From Methanolobus sp. (lineage in GTDB: Archaea; Halobacteriota; Methanosarcinia; Methanosarcinales; Methanosarcinaceae), in contig NZ_JADQBY010000018.1 in assembly GCF_016278385.1 (NCBI RefSeq), forward strand, positions 1 to 64,000: 64,000 nucleotides of DNA, given 5' to 3'. Shown piece after piece: positions 17,907 through 27,455 of this stretch (the stretch's first letter is position 1; every line of letters starts with the position of its first letter). The notes beneath the pieces are model-generated. The model was not told where the DNA came from and did not search any database. It saw nothing but the letters and a program-made list of their open reading frames with translations. Both the position numbers and the translations under genes were made by a program.

Positions 17907-18395
17907 ATGAAAGATATACTACATGAGATTGCAGAAGAACTGGATCAACTAAAATCAATGGACCAGGCAATTGGTCTGGCAATAGAACTTGAAGAAGAGG
18001 GAATGGAGTATTACAGCGAAAAGGCATCTGTAATGAAGAACGAGACTGCCAGCAAACTATACGTTTTCCTTGCAGGTGAGGAAAAAAAGCATGCTGAATA
18101 CCTGAAGCAATTCAGGGAAAGCAAGCATATTCCTGAAGTAGAATTTAGTTTTCCGAAATTCAAGGCATCTTTCACAGAAGAGTTCTCCGATGAAAAACTC
18201 GAAGAGATAGGCATCCTTCTTGCAGCCCTGAGGTTCGAACACAAAAGCGAGTATTTCTATATCGAGCTTGCAGATAGAGCAGATAACGATGAGCAGCGCG
18301 TGTTCTTTGAAAAGATAGCTGCCGCGGAGAGGGGACACTACCAGATAATTGATGAATTGCTTGGTGCAGCAACTGAGTTCAGGATGCAGACATAA
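17907..18395 (+). CDS. Rubrerythrin-like diiron protein without rubredoxin domain
   Basis: Four-helix ferritin-like protein of 162 residues with two ExxH-type iron sites: LEEEGMEYY and GEEKKHAEY in the first half, RFEHKSEYFY and AAERGHYQI in the second. Rubrerythrins reduce hydrogen peroxide; here the C-terminal rubredoxin is missing. GGGAG precedes the ATG. The F420H2 oxidase gene follows after 20 bases, supporting a role in oxygen defence. Confidence 0.9.
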   Translation: MKDILHEIAEELDQLKSMDQAIGLAIELEEEGMEYYSEKASVMKNETASKLYVFLAGEEKKHAEYLKQFRESKHIPEVEFSFPKFKASFTEEFSDEKLEEIGILLAALRFEHKSEYFYIELADRADNDEQRVFFEKIAAAERGHYQIIDELLGAATEFRMQT

Positions 18396-18415
18396 GGACA
18401 GGAGAGAGATTTTAA

Positions 18416-19627
18416 ATGGATGATTACAAACCACTCGAACTGACCAAAGGAATATACTGGGTAGGCGTGGTTGACTGGAACCTGCGCGACTTCCATGGAT
18501 ACGAAACCCCAAAAGGTGGAAGTTATAACGCATACCTTGTGGTCGATGAGAAAATTGCACTTATAGACACTGTAAAAGCGCCATTTGCAGGAGAAATGCT
18601 TAAGCGTATAAGCCAGATAGTCGATCCAGCAAAAATTGACTATGTTATTTCCAACCATGTCGAAATGGACCATTCCAGTTCCATATCAACTATCATGGAC
18701 ATCGCACCCAACGCAAAGTTGTTTGCATCATCCAAAGGACAAACTGGGCTTTCCGAGTACTACAAAGAGGAAGGCTTTGACAAATGGGACCTTGAGGTTG
18801 TTAAGACAGGAGATGAACTGAGCCTTGGAAAAAAGACTTTGATGTTCATAGAGGCCACAATGCTACACTGGCCTGACAGCATGCAGACCTATGTGAAAGA
18901 AGACAGGATACTATTTTCAAATGATGCTTTCGGACAACATTTAGCAACTTCAAAGCGCTTTGATGACGAGGTTGATGATGTAATGGAAGACGCGGGCATA
19001 TATTATGCCAATATCCTGCTGCCATTCGGGTCGCAGGTACTCAAATATGTTGAAAAACTGAAAGAGCTGGAAGTCAATCCTGAGATAATAGCTCCGGCAC
19101 ATGGGATCATCTGGAGAAAGAACGTATCAAGAATAATCGAGGAATATGGAAAGTGGGCAACAGGACATTCTCTGCCCAAGCTGGTTGTCATCTATGACAC
19201 CATGTGGGGAAGCACCGAGAAAATGGCAATGGAACTCGTTGAAGGAGCAAGGGCATCGGGCGTGGAAGTGCGCCTGAGACACCTGCGCAAGAACGATTGG
19301 AGTCTGACCATGAAAGAACTGATGGATGCATCGGTTGTTGCAATTGGCTCACCCACAATGAACAATGGAATGTTCTTTACAATATCCGGTTTCCTCACTT
19401 ACATGAAAGGACTGCACCCAAAAGGTAAGAAGTACTTCCTGTTCGGTTCTTATGGATGGGGTGGCGGAGCAGTCAAAGGAATGGAAAAAGAACTGGAAAG
19501 CGGAAAATTCGAACTTGCCATGAAAAGTATGCAGGTAAAATTCAGACCTTATGAAGAAGATAAGAAAGCTTGCAGAGAGATAGGGTACAAGCTTGGTGAA
19601 ATGGCAAAAGAGAATGCAAACTCTTAA
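18416..19627 (+). CDS. fprA: F420H2 oxidase (A-type flavoprotein FprA)
   Basis: Reduces O2 to water with F420H2. Residues 1-250 are a metallo-beta-lactamase-like diiron domain with HVEMDHSSS (HxExDH) and further His ligands (TMLHWPDS, APAHG); residues about 255-403 are a flavodoxin domain with YDTMWGSTEKMA binding FMN. Length 403 is standard. It lies between rubrerythrin and an Fe-S disulfide reductase gene, making an O2/peroxide detoxification set. Confidence 0.95.
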   Translation: MDDYKPLELTKGIYWVGVVDWNLRDFHGYETPKGGSYNAYLVVDEKIALIDTVKAPFAGEMLKRISQIVDPAKIDYVISNHVEMDHSSSISTIMDIAPNAKLFASSKGQTGLSEYYKEEGFDKWDLEVVKTGDELSLGKKTLMFIEATMLHWPDSMQTYVKEDRILFSNDAFGQHLATSKRFDDEVDDVMEDAGIYYANILLPFGSQVLKYVEKLKELEVNPEIIAPAHGIIWRKNVSRIIEEYGKWATGHSLPKLVVIYDTMWGSTEKMAMELVEGARASGVEVRLRHLRKNDWSLTMKELMDASVVAIGSPTMNNGMFFTISGFLTYMKGLHPKGKKYFLFGSYGWGGGAVKGMEKELESGKFELAMKSMQVKFRPYEEDKKACREIGYKLGEMAKENANS

Positions 19628-19671
19628 ATTAATGAAAATGAATGTTCAAATGAAATAACGAGAGTGTTACA

Positions 19672-19947
19672 ATGAGATTCGAAAATGACCTGGAAGCTGA
19701 ATTCTACGAAATGTCCAAAAAAAATGCAGAAACAACCGGTTACAAGCTCAACACTGACTGGGATGTTATCACAACTGCTGTAAAAGGTATTTGCAACAAC
19801 AAGAAAGAATATGGAGAATGGTACTGCTTCTGCCAGAAGAGGACCGAAGATAAAGAGCAGGACAAAAAGATAATCTGCCCTTGTGCTGCAAGAGTAAGAG
19901 ATATTGAAATGCGCGGCGCATGCAAGTGCGGACTTTACATAAAGTAA
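19672..19947 (+). CDS. Ferredoxin:thioredoxin reductase catalytic subunit-like protein
   Basis: A 91-residue protein with CFC, CPC and CKC motifs (in WYCFCQKR, IICPCAAR and GACKCGLY) plus an upstream Cys in GICNNKKE. This is the pattern of the FTR beta subunit, whose [4Fe-4S] cluster next to a redox disulfide reduces thioredoxin-like partners with ferredoxin electrons. Archaeal members work without the plant alpha subunit. Genome context suggests thiol repair after oxygen exposure. Confidence 0.9.
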   Translation: MRFENDLEAEFYEMSKKNAETTGYKLNTDWDVITTAVKGICNNKKEYGEWYCFCQKRTEDKEQDKKIICPCAARVRDIEMRGACKCGLYIK

Positions 19948-20034
19948 ACATAAATATCCTTAATTTTAACCTTTGAAACTGGAGTTGCAAATACTCCATA
20001 ACATTCTTTTTTCCATATACAATATCCTATCCAT

Positions 20035-20553
20035 ATGATCGAAAAGGAAGAGGAAAACCTGGATAAAGCAGAAGATGGAAAGAACATAGAAGATACCCCA
20101 AGAGACAGGGTCAGGTTGTCTGACATTTGTGCTGATGTTAAGATCAGCCAGATAATGTCAAAAGAAACTACTGTTGTAAAGGACACTGAGCCTATCGAAG
20201 CCATCGTAGAACTCATGACAACGACACCGTACCACAGTTTTCCTGTTCTTAATTCCGATGATGAACTGGTGGGTGTTATTGGTCAGGACAATATACTTGA
20301 ATTACTTTTTTTTGAAAGAAGTCATCGAAATCATTACACTCATTTGATGGCGATAAAAGCATTGAGTGAAGAGGCAGCCACCCTTATGGTCCACCATCCC
20401 GTCACCATATCCCACGATGCCACCCTCTGTGAAGCTGCAGATCTCATGATAAAACACCATATTGATCGCATGTGTGTCGTTGATGACAAGAAACTGGTGG
20501 GTGTCATTTCAAAATCGGACCTGATCAAAAAGATATACGAGTTGCGGGGCTAA
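20035..20553 (+). CDS. CBS-domain protein
   Basis: After an acidic N-terminus of about 35 residues, two CBS motifs follow (ISQIMSKETTVVKD to VIGQDNILE, and LMVHHPVTISHDA to VISKSDLIK), together a Bateman module that usually binds adenine nucleotides. No enzyme domain is attached. The antiporter gene starts 6 bases later, so the protein may sense nucleotide state and regulate that transporter. Confidence 0.9.
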   Translation: MIEKEEENLDKAEDGKNIEDTPRDRVRLSDICADVKISQIMSKETTVVKDTEPIEAIVELMTTTPYHSFPVLNSDDELVGVIGQDNILELLFFERSHRNHYTHLMAIKALSEEAATLMVHHPVTISHDATLCEAADLMIKHHIDRMCVVDDKKLVGVISKSDLIKKIYELRG

Positions 20554-20559
20554 TGATCA

Positions 20560-21732
20560 ATGGATGCTCTTCTCCAGATAATGGTCATACTGTTTCTGGC
20601 AAGAGTACTCAGTGAACTCAGTGAAAGATCCGGACTGCCCGGTATAATCGGAGAGATAGGAGCCGGATTTATCTTTGCCCTTGCCTTCAGACCGGATGAC
20701 ATTGAAACTTTCGCATTCTTTGCAGAACTTGGAGCCATATTCCTGCTGTTTACCGCAGGCTACAAAGAAGTCCACATAAAAGAACTGAAAGCCGCATCAG
20801 CAAGCGCACTTATTCCTACAATATCACAGATATGTGTAGCATTTGGTTTTGGATTCATTCTTGGGGAGATGTTTGGTTTTGGTTTTACAGAGAGTCTTTT
20901 CATGGCGGTTGCCTTCAGCCCCACAAGCATAAGTGTTGTTGTAAAAACATTGATTGATACTGATTACCTTTCAAGCAAACCTGGTTCAATGATGCTCACA
21001 TCTGCAATATTCGATGATATCATAGGTATATTCCTGCTGTCCCTTGTGGTCTCTATTGCAACACTCAACCAATTCCCTTCAGGCATTCACATACTTGGAA
21101 TCTTAGGAGAAATACTGACATTTATATTCATCATGGGCTTTTTGGGATGGAAAATTCTTCCACGCCTCTTTGAGTATATACAAAAAATGCACACAAAAGA
21201 ATCACTGTTCTCCTTTGTGATACTCATTGCACTGTTCTCTGCATACCTGTCAGAAAGATTCGGACTCCATGCTGTGATTGGTGCTTTTTTCGGTGGTGTG
21301 ATTCTTTCAGATCTTCCAATTGCAAAGATAGAGGCCGTACAGAAAAAGGTAAGTGGCATTGCATATGGATTTTTCACTCCTCTTTTCTTTGCTTTCATCG
21401 GACTTTCGGTAGAGACCGAAGTATTGTTCACTGCAGGCACCTTTGCCACCCTTGTTATCATACTTGCCCTTTCGGGAAAACTTATCGGAGGATTTATTGG
21501 TACAAAACTGGTGGGTTTCAGTTCCATGGATAGCCTGATATTCGGAATAGGCATGATGCCGCGCGCAGGAGTGGAGCTTGTGGTCATTGCCATCGGTAAG
21601 GAACTTGGGATAATTAGCAATGAAGTCTTTTCCGCCATTGTACTGATGGTTGTTGTGTCTATCATTGTATCTCCCATATTACTGGAAATGTCTATCAGGT
21701 ACAAAGAGAGAGGAGTTACAGTATCCAAATAG
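20560..21732 (+). CDS. Cation:proton antiporter (CPA2 family)
   Basis: A 390-residue membrane protein with about 11-12 hydrophobic helices. SGLPGIIGEIGAGF, the FLLFTAGYKE helix and GVELVVIAIGKE near the C-terminus are typical of CPA2/KefB-like Na+(K+)/H+ exchangers. No C-terminal TrkA domain is fused; the upstream CBS protein may take that regulatory place. The stop is TAG. Confidence 0.92.
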   Translation: MDALLQIMVILFLARVLSELSERSGLPGIIGEIGAGFIFALAFRPDDIETFAFFAELGAIFLLFTAGYKEVHIKELKAASASALIPTISQICVAFGFGFILGEMFGFGFTESLFMAVAFSPTSISVVVKTLIDTDYLSSKPGSMMLTSAIFDDIIGIFLLSLVVSIATLNQFPSGIHILGILGEILTFIFIMGFLGWKILPRLFEYIQKMHTKESLFSFVILIALFSAYLSERFGLHAVIGAFFGGVILSDLPIAKIEAVQKKVSGIAYGFFTPLFFAFIGLSVETEVLFTAGTFATLVIILALSGKLIGGFIGTKLVGFSSMDSLIFGIGMMPRAGVELVVIAIGKELGIISNEVFSAIVLMVVVSIIVSPILLEMSIRYKERGVTVSK

Positions 21733-21797
21733 AAAATATCCAGGACAACAATTACTTAAATTAATGAATGAGATTATTTATTGGACCAGATAATTAA

Positions 21798-22328
21798 TTG
21801 ATATTATCATCCGAAACCGGAGGGGTTACTATCAGTCAGAATACAGAATTTAGCAGGTTTGGCAATAATGACAGAAAGGAAGACAGCCTGAAAGAAGACA
21901 GCAATCATGATAATGTGTGCGATACCGAATTAATTGACGTACAGAAAAAGATGGAACTTCGCATTAAAGCACTTGAAGGACTTGTGAACAATACCAGAGT
22001 AATAGCATTTCTTCGCAGCCCGAAGGAAAATGCACCGGTGGAATTCATTTCCGAGGGAATAGGATCTTTCGGTTACAAAGTAGATGATTTCACTTCAGGC
22101 AAAGTAATATTCAAAGACCTTATCCACCCGGATGATTTTGACCGTGTACACCTTGAACTCACAGAAAATGCGCTGGAAGGTGCAAGTGAGTTCAGACAGA
22201 CATACAGGATCATAACCAAAAAAGGCCATGTAAGGATTGTAGAGGAAAGAACTGCCATCATGAGAAATGAAAATGGAAAGGTCATCTATTATCAGGGAGT
22301 TCTGGAAGATATAACCGATAAGCAATAG
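21798..22328 (+). CDS. PAS-domain protein without output domain
   Basis: A single PAS/PAC unit (about residues 70-175: VEFISEGIGSFGYK, LIHPDDFDRV, YYQGVLEDITDKQ) after a charged, coiled-coil-prone N-terminus. No kinase follows; it stops at TAG. The only standard start codon is TTG 21798, without a ribosome binding site, yet GGAGGGG at 819-825 lies 7 bases before an in-frame ATC at 21831, so the true start may be that codon. Function: small-molecule or redox sensing, partner unknown. Confidence 0.75.
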   Translation: MILSSETGGVTISQNTEFSRFGNNDRKEDSLKEDSNHDNVCDTELIDVQKKMELRIKALEGLVNNTRVIAFLRSPKENAPVEFISEGIGSFGYKVDDFTSGKVIFKDLIHPDDFDRVHLELTENALEGASEFRQTYRIITKKGHVRIVEERTAIMRNENGKVIYYQGVLEDITDKQ

Positions 22329-22351
22329 CGTGAAAACTGGCAGGTGTCATC

Positions 22352-23269
22352 ATATCCCGCATCTTTGCAATTAGTGAAACATTCTACGACATTCTTTTCA
22401 ATAAGGGTAAGCCGGTTTCTGCCTTGCCGGGAGGAGCTATGCTCAATAGTTCCATCTCACTTGGGCGCACAGGTGTTCCGGTTTCATTCATCAGTGAGTT
22501 TGCCCGTGATAATGTTGGAAATATAATAAAAGAATTCCTCAAAGAGAACAACGTATCAACAGAGTATCTTCACCTGTATGAAGGAAACTCACCGCTTTCA
22601 CTTGCTTTTTTAAACGACAGGAACGATGCAACGTATGAGTTCTACGCAGACTTTCCTCAAGAGCGTCTCATGATAAGCATTCCATGCTTTGATCCGGACG
22701 ATGTTGTAATGTTCGGATCCATACTGGCTGTGACAAAGGAAGCCAGAACCATACTTGAAGACCTACTCAATTCTGCAAAGAATGACGGTTCCACCATTCT
22801 TTACGACCCGAATTTCCGATTATCACAGCTTCCATTCCTTGAAAATATAAAACCCCTCATATCCGAAAACATAGCATATTCAGACATTGTAAGAGCCTCT
22901 GATGAAGATATGAGGATGATACATGGGTGCAGGAACTCAGATGAAGCATATGATTTTATCAGGATGAATGGCTGCAAATTCCTGATATATACTTCCAGTT
23001 CCGATGGTGTATACCTGAAGACACCTTCTTTTTCAAAATACTACAAAGTCCCTGTTATAGAAACAGTTAGCACCGTTGGAGCAGGTGACAGTTTCAATGC
23101 GGGCATTGCTTACATGTTTTATTCAAGGAAGATCAGAGATATAGACAGTGTTCCGGAACAGTTGTGGGATGAAATAATCTGGAAGGCCATTGAATTTGCA
23201 TCAAAGGTCTGCATGAGCACTGAGAATTATATATCCAATGATTTTGCCAGCGGATTAAAAAAGATATAA
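22352..23269 (+). CDS. PfkB-family carbohydrate kinase
   Basis: Ribokinase-type sugar kinase: GGAMLNSSISLGR substrate-binding motif near the N-terminus, ILYDPNFR in the middle, and the catalytic signature VGAGDSFNAG near 245. The family's N-terminal strand is encoded upstream of the first ATG (22424): reading back gives SRIFAISETFYDILF, which belongs to the fold. No ATG, GTG or TTG opens that stretch; GGTG at 22343-22346 followed by 5 bases points to ATA 22352 as start. Length is then 305. Substrate unknown. Confidence 0.85.
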   Translation: MSRIFAISETFYDILFNKGKPVSALPGGAMLNSSISLGRTGVPVSFISEFARDNVGNIIKEFLKENNVSTEYLHLYEGNSPLSLAFLNDRNDATYEFYADFPQERLMISIPCFDPDDVVMFGSILAVTKEARTILEDLLNSAKNDGSTILYDPNFRLSQLPFLENIKPLISENIAYSDIVRASDEDMRMIHGCRNSDEAYDFIRMNGCKFLIYTSSSDGVYLKTPSFSKYYKVPVIETVSTVGAGDSFNAGIAYMFYSRKIRDIDSVPEQLWDEIIWKAIEFASKVCMSTENYISNDFASGLKKI

Positions 23270-23302
23270 GACCAATACTGATAATTCAATTATATTGACA
23301 AA

Positions 23303-25990
23303 GTGGACTGGGAGAACGTACTCGTGGGAATCGAAGAAATATTCATAGACCTTGAAAGCTCCAAAACAGGACTTTCCAACCAAGAAGCCATTGAAAGGTT
23401 ACAGAAATACGGAAAGAACGAGCTTGAGGAGAAGGAAAGAACAACGGCATTGAAGGTATTTGCCGGACAATTTGTGAACCTAATCGTCTGGGTGCTCGTG
23501 GCTGCGGCTGTTATTTCCCTGATAGTCGATGAGATCATTGATTTCTGGGTGATAATGTTCACAATTGCTGTTGTTATAGTACTTGGTTTCATTCAGGAAT
23601 ACAGAGCCGAAAAGGCAATGGAAGCCCTCAAAAGTATAGTACAGCCCGAAACAACCGTCATCCGGGACAGGAAACTTCGAAAAATACTCACAACTGAGGT
23701 AGTCCCCGGAGACGTGCTGGTTTTGGAAACCGGAGACAAGGTCCCTGCAGATGCTGTCCTTTTTGATACTATTGCCCTGAGACTGGATGAATCTGCCCTG
23801 ACCGGGGAAAGTGTTCCAGTCGGAAAAACAGAGAAAGAGAGTATCTTTGCCGGTACCCAGTTAGTACATGGAAAATGTAAGGCACTGGTCACAGCTACCG
23901 GAATGCAGACAAAGATCGGGCAGATTGCCAGTCTCATACAGACAAAAAGCGAGGATACACCCCTGCAGGTGAAGATAACAAAATTGTCCCTGACACTTGC
24001 AATACTCGCAATACTTGCCTCTGCAATCACTTTTGTAATGGGTCTTGCCATCGGAGCACCATTTGGCGATATGCTTTTAATCTCCCTTGCACTTGCCGTG
24101 GCAGCAGTGCCTGAAGGATTGCCGCTAACACTTACGATAACCCTTGCCTATGGTATGAAAAAAATGGCAGGACACAACGCCATTATCAGAAAGATGCTTG
24201 CGGTTGAGACACTTGGCTCCACAACAGTCATATGTACTGATAAAACAGGCACCCTTACCAAGAATGAGATGACCGTGGAAAAGATATTTGTCAGCGGAAA
24301 CGCGCTTGAGCTGACAGGGGCAGGGTACGTGCCAAAAGGAGATTTTCAGAAAAGAGGTGACAGGGTTGATGTGACAGAAGAAGAGACATCCATAAAACTT
24401 CTGAAAGCTATTGCGCTGTGCAATAATTCTGCCATCGAGAAAAGACAGGATAAATGGGAAGTTATCGGAGACCCTACAGAAATAGCACTTACTGTTGCCG
24501 CTGCAAAAGCAGACCTGTGGAAGGATGAACTGGAAAAAGACTATGATATGGCCGAGGAGATAGTTTTCACTTCAGAGAGGAAACTCATGACAACCATCCA
24601 CAGCAACGGAAGCGGAACGATCTCATTCACAAAAGGAGCACCGGAGTTTGTTCTCCCAAAATGTAGCAGCATTGAAAAGAACGGGCAATTGTACACAATT
24701 ACCCAAATGGACAGGGAAACGATACTTGAAAAGAACCTTGAATTTGCAAGTTCAGCTTATCGTGTTCTTGCAGTTGCATGCAAAGAAGTTCAAGGGCATA
24801 AACTTGATGGAGAATTTGAAAATGATATGACTTTCCTCGGGCTTGTTGCCATGATAGACCCCCCACGTGAAGAAGTAAAAGATGCAGTGGAAATGTGTAG
24901 AAAAGCCGGCATTCAGGTCATCATGATAACCGGAGATAACCAGGAGACTGCAAAAGCCATCGGCAGAAGTATCGGACTCTTTACAGACAAACATGGATGT
25001 GGAGTATATAACGATGAGAAACTTCAGCGCATAGCAGCTGACTGTGCAGTGACCGGAGATGAACTCAACGAACTGAGTGATGAAGAATTCTCAATTATAG
25101 TTGAGGACATCAATGTGTATGCCAGAACAATGCCGGAACAGAAACTCAGGATTGTTGATGCACTACAGAAAAAAGGACATATCGTTGCCATGACAGGTGA
25201 CGGGGTCAATGACGCACCAGCACTTAAAAAAGCGGATATCGGCATTGCCATGGGAATAAAGGGCACTGATGTTGCAAAAGAATCCAGTGTCATGATACTT
25301 CAGGATGATAATTTTGCCACCATTGTGGAGGCTATCAAGGGCGGACGAACAATCTATAACAACATAGAAAAATTCATAACATACCTCATATCAAGGAACT
25401 TAACCCTGGTAATTCTCATCATGGCAGGTATTGGTATACTTGGTTTTGACCTCATACCCCTGCTGGCATTGCAGATACTTTTCATCAATATGTTCAATGA
25501 GATTATGCCTGCTATCTCACTGGGACTGGACCCTGCAGCAGACGGGATCATGAAAAAACCGCCCCGTGACCCTAATGATAATTTTCTGAAAAAAAGAAAT
25601 CTGCTTCTGGTCATCACTCTGGCATTCATTATGGGGATAGCATCTTTCCTCGTCTTTGCACTGAGTAACCCCGCAAGCGACACGGTCATGGCAAGGACAC
25701 TCACGTTTGCAACCGTAGTCAGCATGATACTTTTCATACCACTGGCGTTCAGGTCACTTGAGCGTTCTGTGTTGAGTATAGGGATTTTCACTAACAAGTT
25801 AATGATAGCAGGTGTCACTGCTACTTTCTTTGCCACCATGTCAGTCATGTATATTCCCCGCCTGAACGAAGCATTCGGGTTACTGCCACTATCTCCCGGA
25901 GAATGGATTATGCCTATAGGAGTTGCTTTCATTACTTTCCTCTGTGCAGAGGGACTAAAATACATCACAAGGAGTGTAAAAATCACATGA
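23303..25990 (+). CDS. P-type cation-transporting ATPase (type II)
   Basis: An 895-residue ion pump. N-terminal cation-ATPase domain, TGES actuator motif (LTGESVPVG), M4 motif PEGLPL as in Ca2+ and Na+/K+ pumps, phosphorylation site DKTGTLTKNE, nucleotide-binding KGAPE, and the hinge TGDGVNDAPAL; about ten membrane helices. Most likely exports Ca2+, though Na+ or H+ cannot be excluded. Start GTG 23303. Its stop overlaps the next gene's ATG (ATGA). Confidence 0.93.
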   Translation: MDWENVLVGIEEIFIDLESSKTGLSNQEAIERLQKYGKNELEEKERTTALKVFAGQFVNLIVWVLVAAAVISLIVDEIIDFWVIMFTIAVVIVLGFIQEYRAEKAMEALKSIVQPETTVIRDRKLRKILTTEVVPGDVLVLETGDKVPADAVLFDTIALRLDESALTGESVPVGKTEKESIFAGTQLVHGKCKALVTATGMQTKIGQIASLIQTKSEDTPLQVKITKLSLTLAILAILASAITFVMGLAIGAPFGDMLLISLALAVAAVPEGLPLTLTITLAYGMKKMAGHNAIIRKMLAVETLGSTTVICTDKTGTLTKNEMTVEKIFVSGNALELTGAGYVPKGDFQKRGDRVDVTEEETSIKLLKAIALCNNSAIEKRQDKWEVIGDPTEIALTVAAAKADLWKDELEKDYDMAEEIVFTSERKLMTTIHSNGSGTISFTKGAPEFVLPKCSSIEKNGQLYTITQMDRETILEKNLEFASSAYRVLAVACKEVQGHKLDGEFENDMTFLGLVAMIDPPREEVKDAVEMCRKAGIQVIMITGDNQETAKAIGRSIGLFTDKHGCGVYNDEKLQRIAADCAVTGDELNELSDEEFSIIVEDINVYARTMPEQKLRIVDALQKKGHIVAMTGDGVNDAPALKKADIGIAMGIKGTDVAKESSVMILQDDNFATIVEAIKGGRTIYNNIEKFITYLISRNLTLVILIMAGIGILGFDLIPLLALQILFINMFNEIMPAISLGLDPAADGIMKKPPRDPNDNFLKKRNLLLVITLAFIMGIASFLVFALSNPASDTVMARTLTFATVVSMILFIPLAFRSLERSVLSIGIFTNKLMIAGVTATFFATMSVMYIPRLNEAFGLLPLSPGEWIMPIGVAFITFLCAEGLKYITRSVKIT

Positions 25991-27333
25991 TAGCTGAAAA
26001 CAGGAACATAATGTTCATACTTCTTGGAATGCTTGCGGTCATAGCTCTCATTGCCATAGCAATGAATGGTACCCAGGATACTCAAGAAGAGGTCATAATA
26101 CCTGAAGAGATACTTGACTGTGATTACTGCACCTTCAATTACAGAACACTTTTTACACTTGCATATACGTACCTGCAGCCGGATGGGAACAGAGTGGTGG
26201 AGGGTAAACTTGACATTCAAAATGCAGAGCACATCGAAGTCGAGCTTGAAGGTGAACCTGAATGGGTGCTTGCCGCACCTTCTGATAAAGGGAGCATATG
26301 GGCTGTCGTGATGGATGATGGAGCAGTACAGGCATTTGATTTTTCTGATGGAAAACTGGAAGCGACAAACATAAGTCCTTCAAGAATTCATGCAGACAGC
26401 CCTCCAGTACTTATGATCAAAGATAATGAGCCATTCATACTTGCGCCGGGAATCTGGAATGAGTCACTATTAAGTCATCCGATAATCCTTGCAAGTTCAG
26501 GAAGAACGGTGTTCATTGACAATACAGGCGACCTTGTGTTCCGGGTAAATGAAAAGGAATTTGCACGCTTTGAAGTCAATGCCCTTCCTGATGCCCGGCT
26601 GCTGATCGATGAGAACGAAAGAATACTTTTACTCACAGGTCCCACTGAAGAATACGGACACGGTGCTCTGGGAGATAGTATAGAGGCTTCAAGCATCACA
26701 ATTGTAGATACTGCAGGTGTGCCTAACATCAGCAAAGTAATCGATATCCCAGGGGGAGATGTCGTCGAGGGAATTGCACCGATATGGACTGACCTGAACA
26801 ATGACGGAGATAGGGAGATCATCGTAACTTTGAGCAATTCAAAAGAAGGAGCGAGACTTGTTGTGTTCGATGAGGAAGGGAATATCGTTGCAGATGGACC
26901 GGACACAGGAACCGGATACAAATGGAGGCATCAGGTAGCTATTGCACCACTTGGACCTGATGGGGAAAACGAGATCGTTGATGTGCTTACACCACATATT
27001 GGAGGAATTGTTGAATTCTACCGATGGGAAGGTGATGAACTTAAAGTGGTAACAAGTCTTGCGGGATATAGTTCGCATCTTGCCGGTTCACGGAATCTGG
27101 ATATGGCACTCGCTGGTGACTTTGATGAGGATGAAGATCTGGAGGTGCTTGTACCTTTGCAGAACCATCTGGAATTGGCTGTTCTGGAACACACAAATGA
27201 TAGAGTAAAAGTAGTAGCCGACATAGAGCTTACAGGTAGCCTCAGCACCAATATTGCAGCGATGAACTATGAGAACGAAAAATTTGCCATAGGGATTGGA
27301 ACTAGCAATGATGTCCTTCATATATGGTATTGA
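25987..27333 (+). CDS. Membrane-anchored FG-GAP/VCBS-like repeat protein
   Basis: A 448-residue protein with one N-terminal membrane helix (about residues 9-29) and a large outside domain rich in short beta strands. Two acidic loops, DLNNDGDREI and DFDEDEDLEV, are FG-GAP-type calcium-binding motifs of beta-propellers; CDYC is just past the membrane. The ATG overlaps the stop of the ATPase gene by 4 bases, so the two are translationally coupled, which hints at a joint role, perhaps Ca2+ binding at the surface. That link is inference. Confidence 0.8.
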   Translation: MIAENRNIMFILLGMLAVIALIAIAMNGTQDTQEEVIIPEEILDCDYCTFNYRTLFTLAYTYLQPDGNRVVEGKLDIQNAEHIEVELEGEPEWVLAAPSDKGSIWAVVMDDGAVQAFDFSDGKLEATNISPSRIHADSPPVLMIKDNEPFILAPGIWNESLLSHPIILASSGRTVFIDNTGDLVFRVNEKEFARFEVNALPDARLLIDENERILLLTGPTEEYGHGALGDSIEASSITIVDTAGVPNISKVIDIPGGDVVEGIAPIWTDLNNDGDREIIVTLSNSKEGARLVVFDEEGNIVADGPDTGTGYKWRHQVAIAPLGPDGENEIVDVLTPHIGGIVEFYRWEGDELKVVTSLAGYSSHLAGSRNLDMALAGDFDEDEDLEVLVPLQNHLELAVLEHTNDRVKVVADIELTGSLSTNIAAMNYENEKFAIGIGTSNDVLHIWY

Positions 27334-27455
27334 ACGAATAATGGTAAGAAGGGTCTAAATCAACATCATGTCCCTGCAAAGTTCTCTCAAAATACATTAT
27401 TTTACGCGGATGATATAAAAATATAATATATGAGTATAATTTGCAGGTGATGATA

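Noticed and set aside
21087-21728. Open frame of 213 codons opposite the antiporter
   Set aside because: Antisense shadow of membrane helices, composition skewed to Ser, Ile, Pro and Met.
22344-22526. Open frame of 60 codons at GTG 22344, overlapping the kinase start
   Set aside because: GTG here is part of the GGTG ribosome binding site; the peptide is not like any kinase sequence, whereas the other frame is.
25354-26232. Open frame of 292 codons opposite the ATPase and FG-GAP genes
   Set aside because: Runs antisense across two real genes and their junction; no recognisable domain.
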